Of a stretch of DNA of 64,000 nucleotides, positions 27,059-37,788 are shown one piece after another (the stretch's first letter is position 1; the number at the start of each line of letters is the position of its first letter). This DNA comes from Planctomycetota bacterium (GTDB taxonomy: Bacteria; Planctomycetota; J058). A program made the translations under genes and the position numbers. The DNA lies in the NCBI GenBank assembly GCA_023954375.1, contig JAMLIC010000015.1:124001-188000 (forward strand). Direction: 5' to 3'. The notes beneath the pieces were generated by a model that did no database searches, was not told the DNA's origin, and saw only the letters and a list, made by a program, of their open reading frames with translations.

Positions 27059-28255
27059 TCACCCCCGCGCCCGCACGCGCCCCCCGTCCTCGAGCGCCTC
27101 GGGCGGGTGGGTGACGACGCGCTCCCCCTCGCGCAGGCCGTCGAGCACCTGCGCCTCGAGGCCGGTGCGCTGCCCGACCTCGACCCGGCGGCGCTCGACC
27201 AGGTCGTCCGGTCCGACGGCGAAGGCGTGCCAGGCGCCGGTCGGGTCGAGGAACAGCGCGGCCTGCGGGACCTGCAGGACGTCGGGCGCCTCCCACAGGA
27301 CGAACACGGCCTCGACCCGGTAGCCGTCGCCCAGGCGCTCCCACTCGGCGGGGGGCGAGACGATGTCCAGGATCGTGAGCACGCGCTGCTCCTCGACGCC
27401 CAGCGCCGAGACCTTGGTGAAGCCCACCGGCTCGACGCGCCGCACGCGCGCCTCGAGCGGGGCCCCGCCCCAGCGCTCCAGGACCACGCGGCCGCCCGGG
27501 GTCAGGCGCACCGCATCGCTCGAGAGGACGTCGACCTCGACCTCGAGCGCCGCGGGGTCGCCGACCTCGAGGATCGCCGCGCCCGCGAGGACGACGCCCT
27601 CGCTCTCGCGCGCGACCCGCAGGACGCGCCCGCGCACCGGCGCGCGGACCTCGACGGTCCCCGCCTGGTCGGCCGGCTCGGTCGTGTAGGCCAGGGTGGC
27701 TCGCGCCGCCTCGAGCTGATGGCGCGCGACCTCGACGGCGAACTCGGCCGACCGCCCGGCCGCCGCCGTGGCGCGCGCCCGGGCCTCGGCCTCGTCGAGC
27801 CGCGCGCGCGTCGTGGCCCCCTGCTCGTGCAGCCGCCGCACGCGCTGGACCTCGGCCTCGGCCAGCTCGGCGTCGGCCTCCGCCGCGCGCACCGACGCCT
27901 CGGCCTGCTGGAGCGCCGCCCTGGCCGCGGCCACGCGGGCCTGCGCCTCGGCGCGCGCCCGCGGGTCGAGGGCGGCCGCGCGCAGGGGCTCGATCACGGC
28001 CACGACCTGCCCCTCCTCCACGGCGTCGCCGACGCGCACGGCCAGCCGGTGCTGGAAGCCGGGCACCGGCGCCGAGACGACGTAGCGGTCGCGCACCCGC
28101 GCCCGCCCCTCCTCCTCGATCGTGACCTGCAGCGCGCCGCGCGCGACCGCCGCGACGTCGACCAGCGGCGGCCGCGGCCGGAAGCCCTGCACGAGGAGGG
28201 CGACCAGGAGCGCGGCGCCGAGGAGGAGGAGCAGGCGGCGGAGCCAGCGGGGCAT
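27059..28255 (-). CDS. HlyD/RND-type periplasmic adaptor subunit of an ABC exporter
   Basis: 398 aa. An N-terminal membrane anchor (5-24, LRRLLLLLGAALLVALLVQ) is followed by a biotinyl-lipoyl half (VVSAPVPGFQHRLAVRVGDAVEEGQVVAVIEP), a long alpha-helical hairpin (100-200, heptad-rich, Ala/Glu), the second lipoyl half (VEVRAPVRGRVLRVARESEGVV) and beta-barrel and membrane-proximal domains. It connects the inner-membrane permease to an outer-membrane factor in MacA/DevB-like exporters. It is the third gene after the ATPase and permease, seven bases downstream of the permease stop. No TolC homologue is nearby. Confidence 0.88.
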   Translation of the reverse strand: MPRWLRRLLLLLGAALLVALLVQGFRPRPPLVDVAAVARGALQVTIEEEGRARVRDRYVVSAPVPGFQHRLAVRVGDAVEEGQVVAVIEPLRAAALDPRARAEAQARVAAARAALQQAEASVRAAEADAELAEAEVQRVRRLHEQGATTRARLDEAEARARATAAAGRSAEFAVEVARHQLEAARATLAYTTEPADQAGTVEVRAPVRGRVLRVARESEGVVLAGAAILEVGDPAALEVEVDVLSSDAVRLTPGGRVVLERWGGAPLEARVRRVEPVGFTKVSALGVEEQRVLTILDIVSPPAEWERLGDGYRVEAVFVLWEAPDVLQVPQAALFLDPTGAWHAFAVGPDDLVERRRVEVGQRTGLEAQVLDGLREGERVVTHPPEALEDGGRVRARG

Positions 28256-28262
28256 GTCGTGT

Positions 28263-30628
28263 TCACTCCCTCGTCTTCAGGACGGCCACCAGGTCGAGGC
28301 GGTCGAGCTGGCGCCGCACGAGCAGGCCCGAGCCGGTCGCGGCGACGAGCACGGTCAGGCTGGCGAAGGCGAACGTGCGCGGCTCGACGACGAACGGCAG
28401 CCGGAACAGGTCCATCTGCATGGTCTGCGAGAGGATCCAGCACAGCCCCAGGCCGACGCCCCAGCCGAGCGGGACCGCCGCCAGCGTGAGGACGGCCAGC
28501 TCGCCGAGGAGGACCGCCGAGATCTCGCCGCGCGTCATGCCGAGCACGCGCAGGCTGGCCAGCTCGCGCCCGCGCTCGGCGAGCGCGATCCGGGCCGCGT
28601 TGTAGACCACGCCCAGCGCGATGCTCGAGGCCAGGATCGTGTTGAAGAAGGCGAACGTGAGCATCTGCTCGGCCATGGTCCGCTCGAAGCTCGCCAGCGC
28701 CGCGTGGCGCGACTGCGCGCCCGCCACGCGCGGCCGCTCGTCGATCGCGCGGAACACCGCCCCCTCGGCGCCCGGGGCCACGGTCAGGTGCAGGCCCGTG
28801 AGCGCGTCCCCCTCGCCCAGGAGGCGGTTGAGCGCGGGCAGGGTCATGTAGCCCGAGACGCCGATGAACTCCTCGACGAGCCGCACGACGGGCACGTGGC
28901 GCACGTGCCGCCGCCCCTCGAGCACCTCGACCGTGACCAGGTCGCCCACGCCGACGCCGAGGATCTCCCGGGCCAGGTGACCCGTGAGCACGAGCCCGTC
29001 GGGCGGCAGGTCGACCGAGCGCAGCTCGCCGTCGATGAGGCGCCGGAGCGACGCGCCCTCCTCCAGGCCCAGGACGACCGTGCGGTAGGTGCGGTGGCCG
29101 TGGCGCAGGCGCACGGGGGCGGCGCGGAAGGCCTCGACGTGGGTCACGCCGGGGAGGCGGGCGACCTCGTGGCGCGCGCGCCAGCTCGTGGGCTCGAGGA
29201 GCGTGACGGTGATGTCGTCGCGCTGCACCAGGCGGAACTGCACGAACATGACGTGCTGCATGGTGTCCCAGAAGAAGCTGCTCACCATGAGGATCGCGCA
29301 GGAGAACGCGATCCCGAGCGCCGAGAGCCCGGTGCGCGCCGGCCGCTTGGCGAGGTTGCGCACGACCATGCGCGCCGCGGGCGACAGGACCCGCCCCAGG
29401 CCCAGGCGCTCGACGAGCGACACGCCGAAGCGCGCCGGCGACTCGGGGCGCATGGCCTCGGCCGGCGGCAGGACGACGGCGCGGCGCACGGCGACGAGCG
29501 TCCCCAGCGCCGAGGCCCCACAGCTGATCAGCACGCCGGCGAGGGCCAGCGCGGGCTGGAGCTGGAAGCGGGCGTCCGGGAAGCGGTAGTACTGCATGTA
29601 CATGTCGAACATGCCGCTGCCCATCCAGCCGCCGAGCGCCACGCCGATCACGCCGCCGAGCGCGCCGATCACGAGCACGATCTTGAGGTAGTGCAGCCCG
29701 ACCTGGAGGTTCGAGTAGCCGAAGGCCTTGAGCGCGGCGATCTGGTCGCGCTGCGTCTGGATCAGCCGCCCGACGACGACGTTGAGCAGGAAGGCGGCCA
29801 CGGCCAGGAAGATCGTCGGGAACATGATCGCCATCTGCCGGAGCTGCTTGAACTCCTCCGACAGGTAGCGGTGCGACGGCTGGTCCTCGCGCCCGTGGGC
29901 GTCGATCCCGCCGTAGGGGCGCAGGAGGTGGTCGACGCGGGCGAGCACGTCCTCGAGCACGGCGCCGCGCGCCACCTGGAGCGAGGCGTGGTTGAACGCC
30001 CCCTCCATGTCGTAGGCGGCGGCGAGCGGGCGGCGGTGCATCCACAGGAGGGCGAAGCGCTCGAAGTCGGGGAACACGGCGGCCGGCGCCATCTGCAGGA
30101 CGTGCTCGGGCGAGACGGCGATCCCCGTGACGCGCAGGCGCTGGCGGCGCCCGCTGATCACCGCCTGGAGCGTGGCGCCGGGCGCGAGCCCGTGGGCCTG
30201 GGCGAAGGCGTCGCTGAGGAGGACCTCGTCGTCGCGCGCCGGGTCGGCCGCGCGGCCGCGGATCACCAGCGGCAGGTTCAGGCCGTCGCGCGGCTGGGTG
30301 GGGAGCGAGATCATCTGCCCCGTGATCGGCTCGCCGAAGCCCGGGACCTCGAGGTTCACCGGGGCGAGGACGCGCGTCTCGACGCGCAGGACGCCCGGGA
30401 CCTCGGCCAGGCGCTGGGCCACGCCGTCGGGCGCGCGCTTGAGCGCGGCGAAGGCGTGGGCGAAGCGGCGCTCCTGGTAGAAGCGCTCGCGCGCCGCGTG
30501 GAGCGAGTCGAGGGTCGACAGGCTCATGACGAGCGTGGCCACGCCGCTGCCGATCACGGCGGCGATCGCCAGCACCTGGCCGCCGTGCGAGCGGACGTCG
30601 CGCAGCACCTTGCGGTCGAGGGTGGCCA

Positions 30629-30629
<1 letters not shown>
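28263..30629 (-). CDS. ABC transporter permease, FtsX/MacB family (two FtsX domains)
   Basis: 788 aa from GTG 30629, whose first base overlaps the stop of the ATPase gene. Architecture: an N-terminal TM helix (LAIAAVIGSGVATLVMSLS), a large periplasmic MacB-PCD-like domain, three TM helices, a linking segment (SPAARMVVRNLAKRPARTGLSALGIAFSCAILMVSS), a second periplasmic domain and three C-terminal TM helices (LASSIALGVVYNAARIALAERGRELASLRVLGMTRGEI). Proteins of this duplicated type carry out mechanotransmission, driving export of lipids, lipoproteins or toxins rather than passive channelling. It pairs with the ATPase upstream and the adaptor downstream. Confidence 0.9.
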
Positions 30630-31348
<719 letters not shown>

Positions 31349-31394
31349 CCTTCCAGCATAAGGACCCGCGGCGCCGCGTGATGAGCGAGCCGGC

Positions 31395-33215
31395 TCACCC
31401 CTCCGGGTGGGGCATCTCCGCCAGCGCGGCGGCGAGGTCGTGGAAGAAGGCGTCGACGCCGAGGGCCGCGTCGGCGCGGTCCACCTCCGCCCGCGGGCCG
31501 TCCGGAAACGCAGCCCTGGCGGCGAAGCGCTCGTAGCCGGTGGCGAAGAACTCGTAGACGTTCGTCTGGCCGTACTCGGTCGAGAGCCACTCCTTGCGCC
31601 GCGAGCGGGCGAACATGCGCTCGACCTCGGCGGCGAGGTCGTCGCTCAGGACCGCGTGCAGGGCGTGGCCGAGCTCGTGCGCGACCGTCCAGCCCTCGTC
31701 GCGCGTCGCGTAGAAGGTGTCGATCTTCGCGGCCGCCACGACGCCGAGCGTCAGCCCGTCGATCGCGTCGTGCGTCCTGCGGTCGCGCTCGTCCTCGACG
31801 AGGACCCCCCGCGCCTCGGCGAAGGTCGGCAGGTCGGTGCAGCGCGCCTCGAGCGACACGACGTGCAGGCGCCCGCCGGCGGCCACGAGCGCCGGGACGG
31901 CGCCGGCGACCGGCGCGAGCGAGAGGGCCACGAGGCGGCGCTCGTCGTCCGTGAGCGCGTCCCACGGGTCGACCAGGCGCTCGAGCCCCGGGATCGCGGG
32001 CGGCGCGACGGCGTCGTCGAGCCAGCGGCGGAGCGAACGCTGCCGGGCGTCGAGCGCCGCGCCCAGGCCGACGAAGGCGGGCCAGGCGCGCGGGTCGCGC
32101 TCGAGCGCGCGCCGGAAGAGCGCCTCGGCCTCGGCCGCCTCCCCCTCGCGCAGGCGCCACAGCCCCAGGTCCTCGAGCCCGGCCGGGTCGGCCGGGTCGG
32201 CCGCCAGGCGCGCCTCGGCGTCGGCGCGCAGGCGCGCCTGGTCGGCCACGACGCGGCGGCGCGCCGGGCGGTCCGACTCGACCAGGAGCGAGTGGCCCAT
32301 GAGGCGGTAGTTGACCCCCGCGTGGACGTCGAGCGCCCCCACGGCCACGTGGGCGTCGATCTGCTTCTCGGCCGAGGCGCTGCGCCGCACGGCCACGTCG
32401 TGCAGGTCGGTCACTCGCTGCCAGTGCGGCTCCAGGTCGACGCCGGCGAAGTCGAGCGACTGCATGCGGCGACGAACCGCCTTCATCGCCGCCTCCAGCG
32501 CCGGGACGGCGTCCGCCGCGCGGTCGAGCGCCAGGAGCGCCTCGGCGCGGCCGCACACGAGGTCCAGGTCGTCGGGCCGCGCCGCGAGCGCCCGCGCGTA
32601 GAGGTCGTCCGCCAGCGCGGCCTGGTCGAGGCTCAGGGCGACCGGGGCGAGGCGCGCCACGTCGTCGTCGCCGAGGCCGTCGCGCGCGGTCAGGCGCGCG
32701 ACGAGCGCCCGGGCCTCGGCCGTCCGGCCGAGCGTCACGAGCGCCCGCGCGGCGTCGACCTGCGCCGTGACGTGATCGTCGCCCGCGGCCTCGAGGGCCC
32801 GGCGCACGAGGCCGAGCGCCTGGTCGGCGAGCGGCCCGTCGAGCGGGACCTCGAGCGGTTCGTCCTCGCCGTCGTCCTCGACCTCGTCGGGCTCTTCGTC
32901 TTCGACGTCGTCCTCCTCCTCGGCGTCGTCCGCCTCGGCGCGCAGCAGGTCGGCGAGGTGCGCGGCCGCGGCGGCGAGCGCGCGCGGCCGCTCGGTAGGG
33001 TCCAGGCGCGCCGCGAAGGCGTCCACGTCCACGCGCCGGCCGCGCGCGAGGTCGTCGGCCAGGCGGCGCCCCGCGACGAGGGTGTTGCCCTGGCGCATCA
33101 GTCGCAGCAAGCCCAGGACGACGGCGCCGGCGAACAGCGCGATCACGACGAGCGCCGTGAGCCGCTCCTCGCGGCCGGCGAGGACCAGCGCGGTGGCTAC
33201 CAGGGCGGAGGTCAT
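31395..33215 (-). CDS. Membrane-anchored TPR protein with a zinc metallopeptidase (HELGH) domain
   Basis: 606 aa. One TM helix (about 22-42) is followed by an acidic linker (EADDAEEEDDVEDEEPDEVEDD) and TPR-like helical repeats (130-260, 340-400). The C-terminal domain has a zincin motif HELGH (513-517), with a plausible third ligand Glu555 in NVYEFFATGYERF, so it should bind zinc and may be proteolytic. The spacing resembles gluzincins of the lethal-factor/Mlc-titration-factor kind more than thermolysin. It lies between a DUF4058 gene and an ABC export operon on one strand, so it may process an exported or envelope protein (inference). Confidence 0.78.
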   Translation of the reverse strand: MTSALVATALVLAGREERLTALVVIALFAGAVVLGLLRLMRQGNTLVAGRRLADDLARGRRVDVDAFAARLDPTERPRALAAAAAHLADLLRAEADDAEEEDDVEDEEPDEVEDDGEDEPLEVPLDGPLADQALGLVRRALEAAGDDHVTAQVDAARALVTLGRTAEARALVARLTARDGLGDDDVARLAPVALSLDQAALADDLYARALAARPDDLDLVCGRAEALLALDRAADAVPALEAAMKAVRRRMQSLDFAGVDLEPHWQRVTDLHDVAVRRSASAEKQIDAHVAVGALDVHAGVNYRLMGHSLLVESDRPARRRVVADQARLRADAEARLAADPADPAGLEDLGLWRLREGEAAEAEALFRRALERDPRAWPAFVGLGAALDARQRSLRRWLDDAVAPPAIPGLERLVDPWDALTDDERRLVALSLAPVAGAVPALVAAGGRLHVVSLEARCTDLPTFAEARGVLVEDERDRRTHDAIDGLTLGVVAAAKIDTFYATRDEGWTVAHELGHALHAVLSDDLAAEVERMFARSRRKEWLSTEYGQTNVYEFFATGYERFAARAAFPDGPRAEVDRADAALGVDAFFHDLAAALAEMPHPEG

Positions 33216-33235
33216 CGCCCCTGTTGTCGCACACC

Positions 33236-33982
33236 TCAGGGCCGCGGGGCGGCGAGCAGCTCCCGCGCCCAGCCCTGGTCCTCGGGCGACAGCGGCGGCG
33301 GGGGTGGCGGGCCGGCGTAGCTCAAGCGCCGCGCGTAGGCGCCCCGGTCGTACGCCTCGCCGAGCAGCGCCGGGAGGTCGAGGACCACGTCCGGGTCGCC
33401 CTGCCCGAGCGGGACCGCGACGCGCGGGAGCGGGTCGCGCAGGCCGAACGCGTACAGCTCGCGCCGGCGCCGGTCGTCGGCGCGGCTGACCGAGACGCGG
33501 TACGCGGAGCGCCGCACGTAGCCCTCGGGCAGGGCGACCGTCGGCTGACCGCCGCGGAGGAGGTCGACCTCGACGAGGTGCGCGGACGAGGCCAGGACCT
33601 CCTCCTGCTTGCGCAGGTAGCGCTCGCGCCCGCGCCCGGCGGCCTTGTTCGAGGGCGAGAGGACCTCGACGACGGTCACCACGCGCTGGTCGGTGCCGGC
33701 GTCCTGGATCTCCAGGAACACCTCCCGGCGCTCCACCTCATCCAGGAGGACGACGGTCGGCCGGTCCGCGGCTTCCGACGTCAGGAGCGCTCCGAACTGC
33801 GCCGGTTGCTCCGTCACGTGCACGTCGGGGTACACGCGCTCGCCGATCGTGACGAAGTAACGCTCGCCGACCTGACGCTGGAGCTGGTCCCGCGCGTAGG
33901 TGACCAGGCTCTGGTGCACGTTCGACCAGAGGCCTGGATCCTCCAGGTACGGGTCCATCCCCGGGAAGGGGCTCGGCATCAC
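33236..33982 (-). CDS. DUF4058 family protein
   Basis: 248 aa. The N-terminal signature MPSPFPGMDPYLEDPGLW identifies DUF4058, a family frequent in Planctomycetota and Cyanobacteria. The rest has alternating strands and helices (VTVVEVLSPSNKAAGRGRERYLRKQEEVL, AHLVEVDLLRGGQ) in a restriction-endonuclease-like arrangement: an E-x-LSPSNK motif recalls the Uma2/PD-(D/E)XK fold. Its function is unknown. It starts the minus-strand run that continues 20 bases later with the TPR metallopeptidase. ATG 33982 is followed by a second Met; either could start it. Confidence 0.88.
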   Translation of the reverse strand: MMPSPFPGMDPYLEDPGLWSNVHQSLVTYARDQLQRQVGERYFVTIGERVYPDVHVTEQPAQFGALLTSEAADRPTVVLLDEVERREVFLEIQDAGTDQRVVTVVEVLSPSNKAAGRGRERYLRKQEEVLASSAHLVEVDLLRGGQPTVALPEGYVRRSAYRVSVSRADDRRRRELYAFGLRDPLPRVAVPLGQGDPDVVLDLPALLGEAYDRGAYARRLSYAGPPPPPPLSPEDQGWARELLAAPRP

Positions 33983-34051
33983 GGCTCCGTCAACCAGGGT
34001 GCACGGGAGTGGCCGTGACCTGGGCCCGCCCAGCGGCTACCGTATCTCTCG

Positions 34052-35155
34052 ATGACCCGCCTCGCCCCCCTGCTCGCGCTCGGCCTCCTGTTCACCGTGG
34101 CGCCGGACGTCGCCCGAGGCATGTGGGGCTTCGGACCCGAGCCGGCCGAGGTGGACCTCGTCGTCGAGGGCACGCTCGTGTCGCTGAACCCGAGCGTCGC
34201 CAGGGTGCATGGCCACACCTACGACGTGGCCCGGGGCACGATCGTGGTCACGAAGGTCATCTACGCCGAGCAAGGCGCGGAGGTCGGCGCCACGCTCGAG
34301 CTCTTCTCGGCGCAGCGGGCCGACACCCTTTGCCCTCGCGTCCACCACGCCGCGTATCTGTTCAGGCCCGGGGTGTGGCTCCTGCAGCGGACGGCGACGC
34401 CGGGCGTCTACACGTCCTACATGGCCGAGTCGCAGCCTCAGGAGGCCCTCGTCCCCGAGGCCCGAGTGCGGGTCTCGGGCGGCCGGCTCGACCCGGCGAC
34501 GGGCACGCTCGAGCTCGAGGTGCGGTACGAGAACTTCTCGCCCGCCGAGGCGTCGTTCGGAGAGGTGTCGGTTGACGATCTTGGCGAGCTCCGAGGCGCC
34601 ATGGTCACGGTCTCGGGGTGGCGAGGACGCGACGAGATCCGGGCGCTCCTCCCTGTGAGCCCCGAGCAGCCGCGTCGCCTCGTCGACGTGCCGCCCTGGC
34701 GCTACTCGCGCTCGACGGTCCGCCTCCCGCTCCCGGCTCACCTGGCAGGCGCGACCTGCCTCTCGGCCGAGACGGCGGGCCTCCGCGTGGGGCGCGCCTG
34801 GATCTACGGCGTCACCGCCGAAGAGGTGGACCTGGACGACCCGCCGCTCTTCCTCGGCCCCGAGGCCGTGCTCACGACGGTCTTGCCGACGCTCTCCCTC
34901 GGGTGGCTCCTCCTCGCCGCGGCCCTCGGCGCCGTCCCGCTCGTGACCCGCGGGCGGACGTGGCGCTGGACGCCCTTCGCGCGCCGGCTCGGCGGCCTCA
35001 CGTCGCTGGGCGCGCTCCTGCTCGTGCCGTGGAGCGTCGTCGGCTTCGGTCCCGCCACCGCGCCCGTCGCGGTCGCCGCGGACGCGGCCCTCCTGCTCGC
35101 CTGGGCTGGCTGCGCGCGCGCGCGAGGTGACGTCAAGTCGCCTTCAAGGTGGTGA
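34052..35155 (+). CDS. Exported protein with C-terminal membrane segments, unknown
   Basis: 367 aa. A signal peptide (1-23, ending DVARG) precedes a beta-rich extracytoplasmic domain to about residue 270, including EVDLVVEGTLVSLNPS and a paired-strand region (GTLELEVRYENFSPAEASFGEV). Three hydrophobic segments (about 280-355) close the protein. The sequence is somewhat less GC-extreme than its neighbours. I recognise no family; a membrane-bound surface or sensor protein is plausible. Confidence 0.6.
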   Translation: MTRLAPLLALGLLFTVAPDVARGMWGFGPEPAEVDLVVEGTLVSLNPSVARVHGHTYDVARGTIVVTKVIYAEQGAEVGATLELFSAQRADTLCPRVHHAAYLFRPGVWLLQRTATPGVYTSYMAESQPQEALVPEARVRVSGGRLDPATGTLELEVRYENFSPAEASFGEVSVDDLGELRGAMVTVSGWRGRDEIRALLPVSPEQPRRLVDVPPWRYSRSTVRLPLPAHLAGATCLSAETAGLRVGRAWIYGVTAEEVDLDDPPLFLGPEAVLTTVLPTLSLGWLLLAAALGAVPLVTRGRTWRWTPFARRLGGLTSLGALLLVPWSVVGFGPATAPVAVAADAALLLAWAGCARARGDVKSPSRW

Positions 35156-35200
35156 GGACCTGGTCGCCAGGCCCGTAGAATCGCCGGCCGGAGGTCGTCC

Positions 35201-36232
35201 ATGCCGCCGCGCCGCGCCACGCTCCTCGCCGCCCTCTGCGCGCTCGTCGCCGCCTGGCCGGCACCGGCCGACGACCAGGCCTTCCAGACCAAGAAGGCGC
35301 AGACGGCGCGGCGCGACTTCGACCGCGCGACGACGAGCGCGCGGCAGGCCTACGAGTCGAAGGTCGACGCGGCGCAGCGGCAGTACCTGCGCGAGCTCAA
35401 GGACCACCAGAAGGCCGCCATGCGCGGCGGCGACCTCGAGGAGGCGCGCCGGATCGGCGACGTCGTCGACTGGCTCGGGCGCGTGCTGGCCGCCGGCGAG
35501 GGCGCCGCGCGCCCGACCGACCGGCGTCCGCTCACGTCCGAGGCCGCGCTCGACTCGCAGCGCCGCTACCAGGCCGCCGTCGACGAGGCGACGGCGGCGC
35601 ACAAGGCCGCGCGCGTGCGCGCCCTCGAGGCCTACCGGACGGGGCTCGACGCGTCGCTCCAGCCGGTGCTCCGCGCGGGCAAGGACCTGGGCGAGGCCGA
35701 GCGGATCCAGGCGGCGATCCGCTGGACGCTCGCCGAGCTGGACTCGATCCGCGCGACCGAGGGCTGGGTGGTCCTCTTCCGCTCGCGCCACCCGGAGGAC
35801 TGGGACACGTTCCAGGACCAGGGCGAGCGCTACGCCGTGCCGCTGTCGGCCGCGCCGAAGGAGACGCGCTACGTGCGCCTGCGCCGCATGGACACCCACG
35901 CCTACGTGCTCCTGCGCGTCGGCTTCGACGACCTGGGCCGCGACGCGGAGGCGGGCCGCTTCGGCTGGGTCGGCGCGAAGGTGCTGAACGAGGGCGGCCT
36001 GCACCTCGGGATCGACAGCATGGACCTCCACTTCACCTACCGCGACGGCGGGCGGATCATGGTCTCGAACCGCCGCACCACCGGCGGCTGGGGCTTCGGT
36101 CACAAGATCCACGTCAACGACGTGCAGTACTGGTCGTGGGCCGGCGAGGAGATCGCGCCGGTGGCCTTCGAGATCGCCGTCACCGCGCGGGACCTCGGCG
36201 AGGACGAGCGCGCCTTCCTCCTCGGCCCGTAG
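35201..36232 (+). CDS. Secreted coiled-coil protein, unknown function
   Basis: 343 aa. A signal peptide (1-24, ending PAPAD) is followed by a charged helical region to about residue 185 (ARRDFDRATTSARQAYESKVDAAQRQYL, repeated once) predicted as coiled coil. The C-terminal 160 residues form a beta domain (VVLFRSRHPEDWDTF, RYVRLRRMDTHAYVLLRVG, GLHLGIDSMDLHF) resembling secreted planctomycete proteins with concanavalin- or discoidin-like folds. It is probably periplasmic or surface-exposed. It ends nine bases before the transporter gene, so the two may be co-transcribed. Confidence 0.68.
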   Translation: MPPRRATLLAALCALVAAWPAPADDQAFQTKKAQTARRDFDRATTSARQAYESKVDAAQRQYLRELKDHQKAAMRGGDLEEARRIGDVVDWLGRVLAAGEGAARPTDRRPLTSEAALDSQRRYQAAVDEATAAHKAARVRALEAYRTGLDASLQPVLRAGKDLGEAERIQAAIRWTLAELDSIRATEGWVVLFRSRHPEDWDTFQDQGERYAVPLSAAPKETRYVRLRRMDTHAYVLLRVGFDDLGRDAEAGRFGWVGAKVLNEGGLHLGIDSMDLHFTYRDGGRIMVSNRRTTGGWGFGHKIHVNDVQYWSWAGEEIAPVAFEIAVTARDLGEDERAFLLGP

Positions 36233-36241
36233 AATCCCGCC

Positions 36242-37747
36242 GTGAGCGGCGACGACGAGCTGGGGCATGGCGCGTTCGACCGGGCGCGCGCGCGCGTGGC
36301 GCTCGTGGTCGGCCCGGCGCTGTTCCTGCTCCTGTGGTTCGCGCCGCTCCCGCTCGAGGGCGCCGCGCACCCGGTCGAGGCGCAGCGCCTGGCCGCGATC
36401 ATGGTCCTCGTCGTCGCCTTCTGGGTGGGCGAGCCGGTGCCCGTGGCCGTGACGGCGCTCCTCGGCCCGACCCTGGCCCTGGTGCTCGGCGCGATCCCGG
36501 GCGTCGCCGGCAAGGACGCGGCGAGGGTCGCCTTCGCGCAGCTCGGCAACCCGATCCTGCTCCTGTTCATCGGCGGGTTCTTCATCGCCGAGGCCATGAC
36601 GGTCCACGGGCTCGACCGGCGCTTCGCCATGAACGTGCTCGCCCTGCGCGCCTTCGGCGCGTCGACGCGGCGCATGGTCATCGGCCTGGGCGTGTGCGCC
36701 TGGGCGCTGTCCATGTGGGTCAACAACACGGCCACGACGGCCCTGCTCATCCCGATCGCCGGCGGCATGCTCTCCGTCGCCGCCGGCGGCGGCGCGCCGT
36801 CCCGGGGGCTCGAGGCGCCCTGCATGCTCATGATCGCCTTCGCCGCGACCGTCGGCGGCCTGGCGACGCCCGTGGGCACGGCGCCGAACCTGATCGGCCT
36901 CTCGCAGCTCGAGCAGCTCGCGGGGGCGAGGGTGCCCTTCGTCCACTGGATGGCGCTCACGCTGCCGCTGACCGTGGCGATGATGATCTGCCTCGCCGTC
37001 CTCCTCACGCGGGGGCTGCCGGCGAGCGCCGTCGACCTGCGCGCGCACGCCGTCGCCGAGCGCGCGCGGCTCGGGCCCTGGCGCCGGGGCGAGGTGGTCA
37101 CGGCGGTCGCGTTCGGCCTGGCCGTGGGCCTGTGGATGGCGTCCGGGCTGGTGCAGCTCCGCCCGGAGAGCGCCGTGGCGGTCTGGTTCCAGGACCGCCT
37201 GCCCGAGGGCGCGATCGCGATCGTCGCCAGCAGCCTCCTGTTCCTGATCCCCGCCGCGCCCGGCCGGCCGACGCTCACCTGGCGCGAGGCCGCCCGGATC
37301 GACTGGGGCACGCTCCTCCTCCTCGGCGGCGGGCTGGCGCTCGGCGACCTCATGCGCCGCGCGGGCCTCGTCGACGTCGTGGGCGTCGGCGTCGTCCGGT
37401 CGCTCGGGATCGAGTCGCTGTGGGTCCTGACCTTCGTCGCGGCGCTCATGGCCAGTGGCCTCTCCGAGTTGATCTCGAACACCGCCACGGCCACGATCCT
37501 CCTGCCGGTCGTGATCGAGGTCGCGCGCCAGGCGGGCGTCGACCCGCTCCCACCGGCGATCGCGGCCACGTGCGGCTGCTCGTTCGGGTTCATGCTGCCC
37601 GTCTCGACGCCGCCCAACGCCCTCGTCTACGGGACCGGCCGGATCCCGATCGCGTTCATGATCCGGCGCGGGTTCATGTTCGACATCGCCGGAGCCGTCG
37701 TCATCGTCGGCGGGCTGCGGCTGCTCTGGCCCCTCTTCGGCCGTTGA
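36242..37747 (+). CDS. DASS/SLC13-family sodium:dicarboxylate symporter
   Basis: 501 aa, start GTG 36242. It has eleven to twelve membrane segments with the two inverted-repeat hairpins. The sodium/carboxylate clamp motifs are visible: WVNNTATTA (first SNT-like motif, Asn for Ser) and ELISNTATATILLP (second), with VGGLATPVGTAPNLIG and GFMLPVSTPPNALVYG. The family moves C4-dicarboxylates, citrate or sulfate using a sodium gradient. The variant NNT in the first motif is seen in several bacterial members. It probably feeds carboxylates to central metabolism. Confidence 0.88.
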   Translation: MSGDDELGHGAFDRARARVALVVGPALFLLLWFAPLPLEGAAHPVEAQRLAAIMVLVVAFWVGEPVPVAVTALLGPTLALVLGAIPGVAGKDAARVAFAQLGNPILLLFIGGFFIAEAMTVHGLDRRFAMNVLALRAFGASTRRMVIGLGVCAWALSMWVNNTATTALLIPIAGGMLSVAAGGGAPSRGLEAPCMLMIAFAATVGGLATPVGTAPNLIGLSQLEQLAGARVPFVHWMALTLPLTVAMMICLAVLLTRGLPASAVDLRAHAVAERARLGPWRRGEVVTAVAFGLAVGLWMASGLVQLRPESAVAVWFQDRLPEGAIAIVASSLLFLIPAAPGRPTLTWREAARIDWGTLLLLGGGLALGDLMRRAGLVDVVGVGVVRSLGIESLWVLTFVAALMASGLSELISNTATATILLPVVIEVARQAGVDPLPPAIAATCGCSFGFMLPVSTPPNALVYGTGRIPIAFMIRRGFMFDIAGAVVIVGGLRLLWPLFGR

Positions 37748-37788
37748 GCGGCCGCTGAGCGTCGGACCCGGCAGGTAGCCTGCGCGAC